From Oscillospiraceae bacterium (GTDB taxonomy: Bacteria; Bacillota_A; Clostridia; Oscillospirales; Oscillospiraceae): DNA of 20,647 nt. Below are positions 13,595-20,647 of the stretch, one piece after another (the stretch's first letter is position 1; the number at the start of each line of letters is the position of its first letter). Location of the stretch: NCBI GenBank assembly GCA_015067895.1, contig SVLP01000041.1, positions 1 through 20,647 of the forward strand. The letters run 5' to 3'. The notes beneath the pieces are model-generated. The model ran no database searches. It worked only from the letters and a program-made list of their open reading frames with translations, and had not been told where the DNA came from. The position numbers were made by a program, and so were the translations under genes.

Positions 13595-13677
13595 AATGCA
13601 TAATGCTGAATGCAGAATGCAGAATGTGTGTTTGTGGTTCCGTTCATTTTGCATTATGCATTATGCATTCTGCATTT
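13595..13677. repeat. Inverted AATGCA-rich repeat between upp and tsaB
   Basis: Left arm (about 13595-13626) and right arm (about 13646-13677) are built from repeated GCATAATGC/GCAGAATGC hexamer-like blocks and pair as an inverted repeat around about 20 bp. It is noncoding, but its right arm overlaps the 3' end of tsaB. Confidence 0.72.
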
Positions 13678-14365
13678 TTTCAAGCCGTTCCCGTTCGGCC
13701 TGGCTCAGACGCAGATAATTGGGCTGCAATGCCGCACCGTCGGCATTTTCGCACCGGTTCATGGCTTCGATGGCGGCCAACGCCACGCCGGAGGCCCGCT
13801 GGTGCCGCCGGTGCTCCGGGGGCAGACGCAGCTCGGGAATGTCTGCGCTGAGGGTCTTGTAGGCCAGCTCCGCGCCGTCGCCTACCAGATAAATGGGGCC
13901 GTCGATGTGCTGAAGCTCGTTTTTCAGCTCCTCCAGGGAGATGGCCCGATCCTCGCAGACGCGGGTCAATTCGCCGTTCTCCGCCAGGAAGATGGCGTTG
14001 TAGACCTGCTTTCTTCTTGCGTCCATGCAGGCGCAGACATGACCGTCGAAGGCGCCCAGGCTCAGGGCCATGGACTCCAGGGTGCTCACGCCGTACACGG
14101 GCAGCTCTGCGCCCCAGGCGAAGCCCTTGGCCGCAGCCACGCCGATGCGTACACCGGTAAAGCTGCCGGGGCCGGCGGCCACCGCCAGATGGGTCACGTC
14201 AGCGGCAGTCTTGCCGCAGGCCTTCAGCAGATCCTCCGCCATGACCATCAGGGTCTGGCTGTGGGTCAGGCCGGTATTCTGATAGCTCTCCGCCAGCAGC
14301 TTCGCGCCGTCGTGCAGAGCCACGGAGCAGCTTTTCGCGGAGGTTTCAAAGGCTAAGATCAGCAA
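13661..14365 (-). CDS. tsaB: TsaB, t6A tRNA modification protein, 234 aa, TTG start
   Basis: TsaB is the scaffold partner of TsaD and, with TsaE, installs threonylcarbamoyl-adenosine at position 37 of ANN-decoding tRNAs. The ASKHA-type fold is seen in LILAFETSAKSCSVAL at the start, GLTHSQTLM, AVAAGPGSFTGVRIGVAAAK, and MDARRKQVYNA. Start TTG 14365 is chosen because AAGGAGGGG lies six bases upstream and the protein then begins at its conserved first strand; longer starts run into the tsaE frame. It overlaps the end of tsaE by 20 bp, so the two are co-translated. The last residues KMQNA and the stop codon are supplied by the AATGCA repeat that follows. Confidence 0.92.
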   Translation of the reverse strand: MLILAFETSAKSCSVALHDGAKLLAESYQNTGLTHSQTLMVMAEDLLKACGKTAADVTHLAVAAGPGSFTGVRIGVAAAKGFAWGAELPVYGVSTLESMALSLGAFDGHVCACMDARRKQVYNAIFLAENGELTRVCEDRAISLEELKNELQHIDGPIYLVGDGAELAYKTLSADIPELRLPPEHRRHQRASGVALAAIEAMNRCENADGAALQPNYLRLSQAERERLEKMQNA

Positions 14366-14783
14366 GTGCGTCCCCTCCTTCGATCTCGATTTTTCTGGTA
14401 TCCTCGTCCAGGCGGGAGATGGTGATGACGATGGCGTCCTCCATGGCCCCCCAGACATTCTCGCTCCACTCCACGGCGCAGACACCGCCGCGCTCCAGAT
14501 AGTCCTCCCAGCCGATGTCGAAGAGCTCATCCTCGGAGCCCAGCCGGTACATGTCGAAGTGGAACAGCGGCATACGGCCGCTCAGGTATTCATTTACGAT
14601 GGTATAGGTGGGGCTGGTGACGGGTTCCTTCACGCCCAGTCCCCTTGCAAGGCCACGGGTGAAGGCAGTCTTGCCTGCGCCCAGGTCGCCCTGGTAGGCG
14701 ATGACCGCGCCGGGCATCAGCACCCGAGCCAGGGCCGCGCCCACGGCTTCCGTTTCCGCCGGGGATCTTGTGATGTATTCCAT
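14346..14783 (-). CDS. tsaE: TsaE, t6A ATPase, 145 aa
   Basis: TsaE is the small P-loop ATPase that drives turnover of the TsaB-TsaD complex. The Walker A motif GDLGAGKT is at residues 32-39, followed by TRGLARGLG. The segment VTSPTYTIVNEY is family-specific. HFDMYRL contains the Walker B-like acidic residue, and VEWSE is conserved near the end. ATG 14783 is preferred over an upstream TTG that lies directly against the GAGG of the ribosome binding site. It has its own promoter (14807-14835) and begins the tsaE-tsaB unit, possibly extending to upp. Confidence 0.93.
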   Translation of the reverse strand: MEYITRSPAETEAVGAALARVLMPGAVIAYQGDLGAGKTAFTRGLARGLGVKEPVTSPTYTIVNEYLSGRMPLFHFDMYRLGSEDELFDIGWEDYLERGGVCAVEWSENVWGAMEDAIVITISRLDEDTRKIEIEGGDALADLSL

Positions 14784-14806
14784 GGATATCAACCTCTTTC
14801 TGATTC

Positions 14807-14835
14807 ATTTTACCAGATATCGGGAGAAAAGTAAA
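14807..14835 (-). promoter_or_regulatory. Promoter of tsaE-tsaB
   Basis: On the minus strand TTTACT (14830-14835), a 17-bp spacer and TAAAAT (14807-14812) lie just upstream of the tsaE ribosome binding site. Confidence 0.6.
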
Positions 14836-14842
14836 GAGGAAA

Positions 14843-14886
14843 GGGCCATACGGCATCCCACTTCGGGCCATACGGCATCCCACTTC
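14843..14886. repeat. Two adjacent 22-bp direct repeats
   Basis: The 22-bp segment at 14843-14864 (beginning GGGCCATACGGCATCC) is repeated exactly at 14865-14886. It lies between the tsaE promoter and the 78-bp array. Confidence 0.9.
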
Positions 14887-14912
14887 GAAAGCACGTACTA
14901 CATGACATCCCC

Positions 14913-15245
14913 ACCGCACCACGAACAGCCTGCCAGCACCGACCCGCCAACGTACAACAGAAAGACCCCACGTACCATATAGCGAGCCCCACCGCACCAC
15001 GAACAATTTGCCAGCACCGACCCGCCAACGTACAACAGAAAGCCCCCACGTACCCCATAACGCCTCCCACCGCACCACGAACAATTTGCCAGCGCCGACC
15101 CGCCAACGTACAACAGAAAGACCCCACGTACCATATAGCGACCTCCACCGCACCACGAACAATTTGTCAGCACCGACCCGCCAACGTACAACAGAAAGAC
15201 CCCACGTACCATATAGCGACCTCCACCGCACTGCGAACAGTTTGG
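14913..15245. repeat. Tandem array of a 78-bp unit, 4 full copies plus a partial fifth
   Basis: The block ACCGCAC starts at 14913, 14991, 15069, 15147 and 15225, giving an exact 78-bp period. Copies differ at only a few positions. Because 78 is a multiple of three, reading frames stay open on both strands (a 26-residue repeat), but no ribosome binding site or codon pattern suggests translation. It fills most of the 583-bp gap between the divergent tsaE and ftsH genes. Confidence 0.92.
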
Positions 15246-15298
15246 CTCCAGGCCCTGCCTGGTTCATAGATTGTTTACGGGAAAATGGCAATTGTCCG

Positions 15299-15327
15299 TT
15301 GCCTGGTTTTGTTTTTTGTGATATGAT
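15299..15327 (+). promoter_or_regulatory. Promoter of ftsH
   Basis: TTGCCT (15299-15304), a 17-bp spacer and TATGAT (15322-15327), with an extended -10 TG at 15319-15320. A hairpin CCAGGC/GCCTGG (15248-15262) lies upstream, between the repeat array and the promoter. Confidence 0.72.
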
Positions 15328-15375
15328 GCATAATACACTGAGAATCCACACCAAAACAGGAGGTGTACCCCTATT

Positions 15376-17283
<1,908 letters not shown>

Positions 17284-17288
17284 AACGC

Positions 17289-17582
17289 CACGGGACTGTA
17301 AAGAAACGTCAAATAACATACAGCAGCAGTATCCACACAATCAAGTGGGACACTGCTGCTGTTTTCTATGTAGGATAAAAAGAACCAAGTGACCACAAGG
17401 ATGTCATCGCGAGGGCGGGAGCCTGTGGCGATCTCCTGATACGATGTGCAGATTTGCGACGCAGTACCAGGAGATTGCCGCGCCCTGACGGGCTCGCAAT
17501 GACGGTGGTAGGCGTAAGGTCGTTCCTCTGTTTCACAAATGCATAACCCGAATCCTGATACAGGTTTCTTTACAGTCCCGTG
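17289..17582 (+). mobile_element. Terminal-inverted-repeat element, copy B, 294 bp
   Basis: The ends CACGGGACTGTAAAGAAAC (17289-17307) and GTTTCTTTACAGTCCCGTG (17564-17582) are exact 19-bp inverted repeats. Inside are CAGCAGCAGT (17321-17330) with ACTGCTGCTG (17352-17361) followed by TTTTC, which makes a good terminator for ftsH. A long dyad of about 100 bp runs from GTCATCGCGAG to CTCGCAATGAC. No protein is encoded, so it must be moved by a transposase elsewhere (a MITE). Copy A is inverted relative to it. Confidence 0.88.
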
Positions 17583-17586
17583 TTTT

Positions 17587-17744
17587 ATACGAATTCTTGG
17601 TTAAATGGTTTAAGCGCTTTCCGAGGATAAATTGTGCCAGAAAAGGCCGAGGACGACGGTGGGCTGTCGCCCACCTAGGACGAGAACGCATAATGGCGCA
17701 ATTTAGACCGGAAAGAATGAAACAGTTTAATCAAGAGTTCGTAT
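17587..17744 (+). mobile_element. 158-bp MITE, copy 2
   Basis: It is the same length and orientation as 12431-12588 and differs at only a few positions (for example CAGAG versus AAGCG near the left end). The ends ATACGAATTCTTGG and, inverted, ATACGAACTCTTGA form the terminal repeats. It begins four bases after the end of copy B and stops 29 bases before the PHP gene end. Confidence 0.85.
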
Positions 17745-17772
17745 TATGATTTGCAGCACAAAAGGGAGCCTG

Positions 17773-18546
17773 TCACCTGTGGAAGATCGGCCTGCGATCC
17801 TCGAAGGTGCAGACGTAGCCGAAGATCTTCTTCAGCTCGGCCACCATTTCGTGGGTGTACTGACCGGCGCGGCCTACATCATGGGCATCGGAGCCCACGG
17901 TGACGATCCTGCCGCCCAGGTCGCGGAACCGCTGGAAGTAGTCCAGGGTGGGGAGCGGCCCGCCGCAGCGGTCGATGCCGCTGGTGTTCAGCTCCATGCC
18001 CTTGCCGTGCCTGACCAGCTCCCGCAGGATCTCGTCCATGATTTCCTTATGGTCGGCGTAGGGGATCAGGGAATGGTTGGGGTTGCCCCGGGCCTTGGAT
18101 ACGTAGGTCAGATGGCCCAGAACATCGTAATCATCGTGCACCCGAACGCTCTCCAGCGTCCGCTCCAGAAAGAGCTGAAGGCCCTTTTCGTAACCCTTCT
18201 CCTCCCAGTAATCGGAAAAATACACATCCACGCCGTCGATCAGATGGACGGAGCCCAGTACGAAGTCGAAGTGGCGGCGGTTCAGATCTTCTTTCAGCTG
18301 GCCGGGGTTGTCCGGAGTCAGGCCGAACTCCATGCCGCGGCGGATCAGCAGGCCGGGGACTTCCAGGTTATCGTACTCCGCATTGTAGACGGCGGTGTCG
18401 AAGACCATGTCCATCTCGGGGGTGTAGTCGATGTGGTCGGTGAAGCAGATTTCCGTCAGGCCCCGCTCCTTCGCCGCCTGGGCCATGGCCAGGCCGGAAT
18501 CGTGTCCGTCGAAGGACACCGTCGTGTGCATATGATAGTCAAACAT
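17773..18546 (-). CDS. PHP-domain phosphatase (histidinol-phosphatase HisK-like), 257 aa
   Basis: This is a polymerase-and-histidinol-phosphatase fold with a trinuclear metal site. Ligand motifs in order are His5/His7 (DYHMHTT), Asp37-His38 (FTDHIDY), Glu73 (GMEFGL), His101 (GSVHLIDG), His145 (LGHLTYV), and Asp220/His222 (VGSDAHD). This matches the class of the B. subtilis-type histidinol phosphatase (last-but-one step of histidine synthesis). Related phosphoesterases with other substrates look alike, and no his genes are in the window, so the substrate is unsure. Start ATG 18546 follows GGAGGAGAT and gives the typical MFDYHMHT start. The gap to mutY is only two bases, so they are co-transcribed, with mutY first. 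Confidence 0.88.
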   Translation of the reverse strand: MFDYHMHTTVSFDGHDSGLAMAQAAKERGLTEICFTDHIDYTPEMDMVFDTAVYNAEYDNLEVPGLLIRRGMEFGLTPDNPGQLKEDLNRRHFDFVLGSVHLIDGVDVYFSDYWEEKGYEKGLQLFLERTLESVRVHDDYDVLGHLTYVSKARGNPNHSLIPYADHKEIMDEILRELVRHGKGMELNTSGIDRCGGPLPTLDYFQRFRDLGGRIVTVGSDAHDVGRAGQYTHEMVAELKKIFGYVCTFEDRRPIFHR

Positions 18547-18548
18547 CG

Positions 18549-19574
18549 TTATATCTCCTCCCGGAATTGGCGGAACGCCGTGGGCAGCGCCGCCTGTCCG
18601 TCGATCTCGTCCAGGGTCAGCCAGGTGAAGCCGCCGGCGGCCCGGTCTGTCTCTAAAAAGAACCCCCGCATGTCCCAGCGGATGTGGGTGAAGATGTGGT
18701 GCCGCTGGATCTGCCGCTCCACATTTTTCGGGTGCAGTCCCATTTCCTCCGCCCAGCGGACGGCGTCCTCTGCCTCCAGATGGCCGGGCACATTGGGGAA
18801 CTGCCACAGCCCCGCCAGCAAGCCCTTGTTTGGGCGCTTCTCGATGGCCCACCGGTCGCCGCAGCGGAGCAGGAATACCGTGCGATCCTCCTGCTTTTTG
18901 GCCTTTTTCGGCAGCTTTACGGGAAGCTGCTGCCAGCGTTCCCGGCCTTCGCAGTGGGAGCAGCAGGGGCAAAGCCTGCATTTGGGCTCGCCGTTCGGCA
19001 CACAGACCGTGGCACCCAGCTCCATGAGGGCCTGGGTGAATTCGCCGGGGCAGTCGGTGGGATAGACGGCTTCCAGCTCCTTCTGCACCCGCTTTTTTAC
19101 GGCGGGCAGGTCGATGGGCTCCCAATCTGCACGGAGCCGGGAGAGGACGCGGAGCACGTTGCCGTCCACCGCCGCCCGGGGCTGGTCAAAGGCGATGGAG
19201 CAAATGGCCCCGGCGGTGTAGTCGCCGATGCCGGGCAGGGCGCGAACGGATGCATAGTCGGAGGGAAAGGCTCCGCCGTGCTCCGTCATGATGACCCGGG
19301 CGGCCTTCTTGAGGTTGCGCACCCGGCTGTAATAGCCCAGACCCTCCCAGAGCTTGTGGAGCACATCGTCGTCGCAGTTTGCAAGGGCTTCAAGGTCGGG
19401 GAGCTGCTCCAGAAACCGGGCGTAGTAGCCCCTGACTGCCTCCACACGGGTCTGCTGGAGCATGATCTCCGACACCCAGATGTGGTAGGGCTCCCGATCC
19501 ACCCGCCAGGGCAGCTCGCGCCGGTTTTGCCGATACCAGGGGATCAACGCCCCCGGCAAAGCTTTCAGATCCAT
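18549..19574 (-). CDS. mutY: A/G-specific adenine glycosylase MutY, 341 aa
   Basis: MutY removes adenine mispaired with 8-oxoguanine. The helix-hairpin-helix is LPGIGDYTAGAI (113-124), the catalytic Asp is Asp137 in AVDGNVLRVL, and the catalytic Glu is Glu36 in VSEIMLQQTR. Cys191, 199, 202 and 208 should hold the 4Fe-4S cluster. The first spacing is seven residues (CVPNGEPKC) instead of the E. coli six, which I believe is common in clostridial members. The C-terminal Nudix-like domain (about 230-341) recognises 8-oxoG. GGGAGGTG precedes the ATG. It leads a two-gene unit with the PHP gene and has a promoter with a perfect TTGACA. Confidence 0.94.
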   Translation of the reverse strand: MDLKALPGALIPWYRQNRRELPWRVDREPYHIWVSEIMLQQTRVEAVRGYYARFLEQLPDLEALANCDDDVLHKLWEGLGYYSRVRNLKKAARVIMTEHGGAFPSDYASVRALPGIGDYTAGAICSIAFDQPRAAVDGNVLRVLSRLRADWEPIDLPAVKKRVQKELEAVYPTDCPGEFTQALMELGATVCVPNGEPKCRLCPCCSHCEGRERWQQLPVKLPKKAKKQEDRTVFLLRCGDRWAIEKRPNKGLLAGLWQFPNVPGHLEAEDAVRWAEEMGLHPKNVERQIQRHHIFTHIRWDMRGFFLETDRAAGGFTWLTLDEIDGQAALPTAFRQFREEI

Positions 19575-19600
19575 GCATTCACCTCCCCAAATCTGCGATT

Positions 19601-19629
19601 AGCGTACCATGTCCGGCGAACTGTGTCAA
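19601..19629 (-). promoter_or_regulatory. Promoter of mutY-PHP
   Basis: On the minus strand TTGACA (19624-19629), a 17-bp spacer and a weak -10 TACGCT (19601-19606). The weak -10 suggests low expression or help from an activator. Confidence 0.55.
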
Positions 19630-19664
19630 CCAACAAAAAAATTCAAAAAAGCGAAAAATAGTGC

Positions 19665-19693
19665 TTGACATTTTCGGAGGTGCGTGTTACTAT
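19665..19693 (+). promoter_or_regulatory. Promoter of tRNA-Arg
   Basis: TTGACA (19665-19670), a 17-bp spacer and TACTAT (19688-19693), about 25 bp before the tRNA. Confidence 0.85.
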
Positions 19694-19717
19694 ATCTAGG
19701 CACTTGAGAGTGCATAT

Positions 19718-19794
19718 GCGCCGATAGCTCAGTTGGATAGAGTGACTGACTACGAATCAGTAGGTCGGGGGTTCGAGTCCCTTTCGGCGTACCA
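19718..19794 (+). tRNA. tRNA-Arg (anticodon ACG), CCA encoded
   Basis: A full cloverleaf is visible. The acceptor stem pairs GCGCCGA with TCGGCGT (a G-U closing pair), followed by A and encoded CCA. The D arm is GCTC..GAGT-like. The anticodon stem-loop is ACTGA-CTACGAA-TCAGT with anticodon ACG, and the T arm is GGGGGTTCGAGTCCCTT. ACG (wobble inosine) reads the CGN arginine codons. It has its own promoter and terminator, so it is a single-gene unit. Confidence 0.96.
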
Positions 19795-19827
19795 GGTCGG
19801 ATACCTTCGGGTGTCCGACCTTTTTTT
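19795..19827 (+). terminator. Terminator of tRNA-Arg
   Basis: GGTCGGATACC (19795-19805) pairs with GGTGTCCGACC (19810-19820) around a TTCG tetraloop, followed by seven Ts. Confidence 0.95.
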
Positions 19828-19866
19828 CTTCCTGCATCGGTTAGAAAGGTTAGCTTCTTTTTTTGG

Positions 19867-19889
19867 TATCATGCGTTGTATCCATACAA
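19867..19889 (+). promoter_or_regulatory. Candidate promoter and operator of the PBECR-type gene
   Basis: TATCAT (19867-19872) could be a -10 box, with no good -35. The perfect dyad TTGTAT-CC-ATACAA (19876-19889) lies at the likely transcription start and about 20 bases before the start codon, as expected for a repressor site. The binding protein is unknown. Confidence 0.45.
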
Positions 19890-19910
19890 TGCATGACAGA
19901 AGGATGATCG

Positions 19911-20324
19911 ATGATGGGCACCAAAAGGAAAGAACATTGGGGTGACGCCTTCATGGAACAATGTACACAATTAATCGGCCACGTTTCTGCGCGTGTCATA
20001 TCTCTGCTGGGATTACCTCTCGAAGAGAATCAGCCGATTTTTCTGGGCTGCAGCAATATCGCACATATGCAAAGCCGCCATCCTGCAGACTATAATAAAT
20101 ACGGTGCGTATATTCCCATGATCCTGAAAAACCCGGACTATGTTGGCAAAAACCCTAAAGATGATTTCATCGAATATGTCAAGGAATTTCAAATCGACGG
20201 AGAATATGTAAAGGTCGCCGTACGCTTATCCGGCGGAGGAAAGCTGTACGCTCGTTCTGTCTACATACTCAACCCGAATCGTGTGCAGAATTTCATCAGA
20301 AAAGGCACATTAAAAAAAGTTTGA
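19911..20324 (+). CDS. PBECR-type predicted nuclease domain protein, 137 aa
   Basis: The protein resembles the phage-Barnase-EndoU-ColicinE5-RelE-like nuclease domains. An N-terminal helix is followed by IFLGCSNIAHMQSRHPADYN, IPMILKNPDYVG, DDFIEYVKEF and the end block VKVAVRLSGGGKLYARSVYI with FIRKGTLKKV. The conserved His, Arg and Ser/Thr residues of these blocks suggest RNase activity, by family only. AGAAGGAT supports ATG 19911; a second possible start is 19953 (MEQCTQLIG). Base composition is clearly lower in GC than mutY and ftsH, and the gene sits directly behind a tRNA, so recent transfer is likely. No classical antitoxin gene is adjacent; a structured RNA follows immediately. Confidence 0.75.
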   Translation: MMGTKRKEHWGDAFMEQCTQLIGHVSARVISLLGLPLEENQPIFLGCSNIAHMQSRHPADYNKYGAYIPMILKNPDYVGKNPKDDFIEYVKEFQIDGEYVKVAVRLSGGGKLYARSVYILNPNRVQNFIRKGTLKKV

Positions 20325-20349
20325 CAAATTTCGACACAACACATATAAT
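20321..20349 (+). promoter_or_regulatory. Perfect consensus sigma-A promoter of candidate small RNA 2
   Basis: TTGACA (20321-20326), a 17-bp spacer and TATAAT (20344-20349). The -35 box overlaps the stop codon of the PBECR-type gene. Confidence 0.9.
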
Positions 20350-20355
20350 ATACTT

Positions 20356-20472
20356 AGAAATGAGGATTAGAGGACGGAACGGGCAGCCGTCGCCCTTGTT
20401 AGGAGATGTGGGAGTGTCGCCCCACCTGATTCTCGAACGCACAAGCGGGTCACTTCGGTGGCCCGCTTTTTG
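20356..20472 (+). ncRNA. Candidate structured small RNA 2, about 115 nt, three-way junction
   Basis: A consensus promoter and a terminator bracket noncoding sequence with a clear fold. GAGGATTAG (20362-20370) pairs with CTGATTCTC (20426-20434) to close a junction holding two hairpins. The first is GGGC (20381-20384) with GCCC (20392-20395); the second is GTGGG (20408-20412) with CCCAC (20421-20425). The intrinsic terminator is AGCGGGTCAC (20444-20453), TTCG, GTGGCCCGCT (20458-20467) and a T-run. I cannot assign an Rfam family. Part of it (GTGGG..TGTCGCCC..ACCTG..GAACGCA) resembles the centre of the 158-bp MITEs. No gene follows directly, so a riboswitch is unlikely. Confidence 0.72.
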
Positions 20473-20494
20473 CTTCTGCTTCTGCATCAGCAAA

Positions 20495-20522
20495 AGCCGC
20501 CGCTCCAACTGGAGCGGCGGCT
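20495..20522 (-). terminator. Hairpin terminator, probably for a minus-strand gene to the right
   Basis: AGCCGCCGCTCC (20495-20506) pairs perfectly with GGAGCGGCGGCT (20511-20522) around AACT. The T-tract (TTTTGCTG) is on the minus strand. Confidence 0.75.
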
Positions 20523-20535
20523 CAGTCTGTCAAAG

Positions 20536-20570
20536 AACCCCTGTTTTCTCGAAAGGAAAACAGGGGTTTT
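20536..20570. terminator. Second hairpin terminator near the right edge
   Basis: AACCCCTGTTTTC (20536-20548) pairs perfectly with GAAAACAGGGGTT (20556-20568), with Ts on the plus strand. The stretch from 20571 to the edge is AT-rich; minus-strand frames enter from the right edge but none can be judged a real gene. Confidence 0.75.
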
Positions 20571-20647
20571 GGTATAGAAAATTGGAAAACAGTTGTCCAG
20601 AAATAAAAATAAGGAGTTCTTCCAACTCCAATTTGCCAGCTTTTTCA

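Noticed and set aside
14913..15245. The 78-bp array as a CRISPR array
   Set aside because: The whole 78-bp unit repeats with no unique spacers, and there are no cas genes nearby.
19771..19794. tRNA-Arg 3' end as an attachment site of an integrated island carrying the nuclease gene
   Set aside because: No second copy of the tRNA 3' end and no integrase gene is visible within the window, though an island extending further right cannot be excluded.
20571..20647. A minus-strand gene end entering from the right edge
   Set aside because: Two minus-strand frames are open to the edge but neither shows a recognisable end, and terminators overlap them, so there is too little to call.

Overview
The window looks like chromosome of a moderately GC-rich Firmicute of the class Clostridia, most likely Oscillospiraceae. 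The reasons are the strong AGGAGG-type ribosome binding sites, the TTGACA/TATAAT promoters, the spoIVB remnant, clostridial-type MutY, TsaE/TsaB and DUF4298 proteins, and the many small dispersed repeats. Species cannot be told from sequence alone.

Bases 1-737 are AT-richer and appear to be the right end of an inserted mobile element: the tail of one ORF, a 127-residue orphan protein, and a terminal stretch with two inverted repeats. The element stops at a 3' fragment of spoIVB (about 737-865), broken exactly at the catalytic serine motif. Next come a two-helix membrane protein (-), a highly codon-biased GPH-type sugar:cation symporter (+), a TM2-like protein, a DUF4298 protein with a TTG start just behind a MITE, a lipoprotein, and a convergent M42 aminopeptidase (-).

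Bases 6155-8289 hold a crp/fnr-type regulator followed by a BMP-family binding lipoprotein, both on the minus strand and ending at a terminator. A 15-mer at the regulator promoter recurs inside the M42 promoter. Divergently transcribed is tldD-tldE with an AraC regulator overlapping tldE by one base. After it comes a candidate orphan small RNA with its own promoter and terminator (about 12151-12256).

Bases 12259-17744 are repeat-rich. Two inverted copies of a 294-bp terminal-inverted-repeat element lie behind upp and ftsH and bracket tsaE-tsaB-upp and ftsH. One copy is itself interrupted by a 158-bp MITE, and a second 158-bp MITE sits next to the other copy. A 78-bp unit is repeated 4.3 times upstream of ftsH, with one diverged copy near 12259.

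The right end carries mutY and a PHP phosphatase (-), then tRNA-Arg(ACG), an AT-richer PBECR-type predicted nuclease, and a second candidate structured RNA whose perfect consensus promoter overlaps the nuclease stop codon. Most core genes here are housekeeping: t6A tRNA modification, pyrimidine salvage, membrane proteolysis, base-excision repair. The unusual content is the spoIVB interruption, the nested repeats, the two small RNAs and the nuclease/RNA pair.
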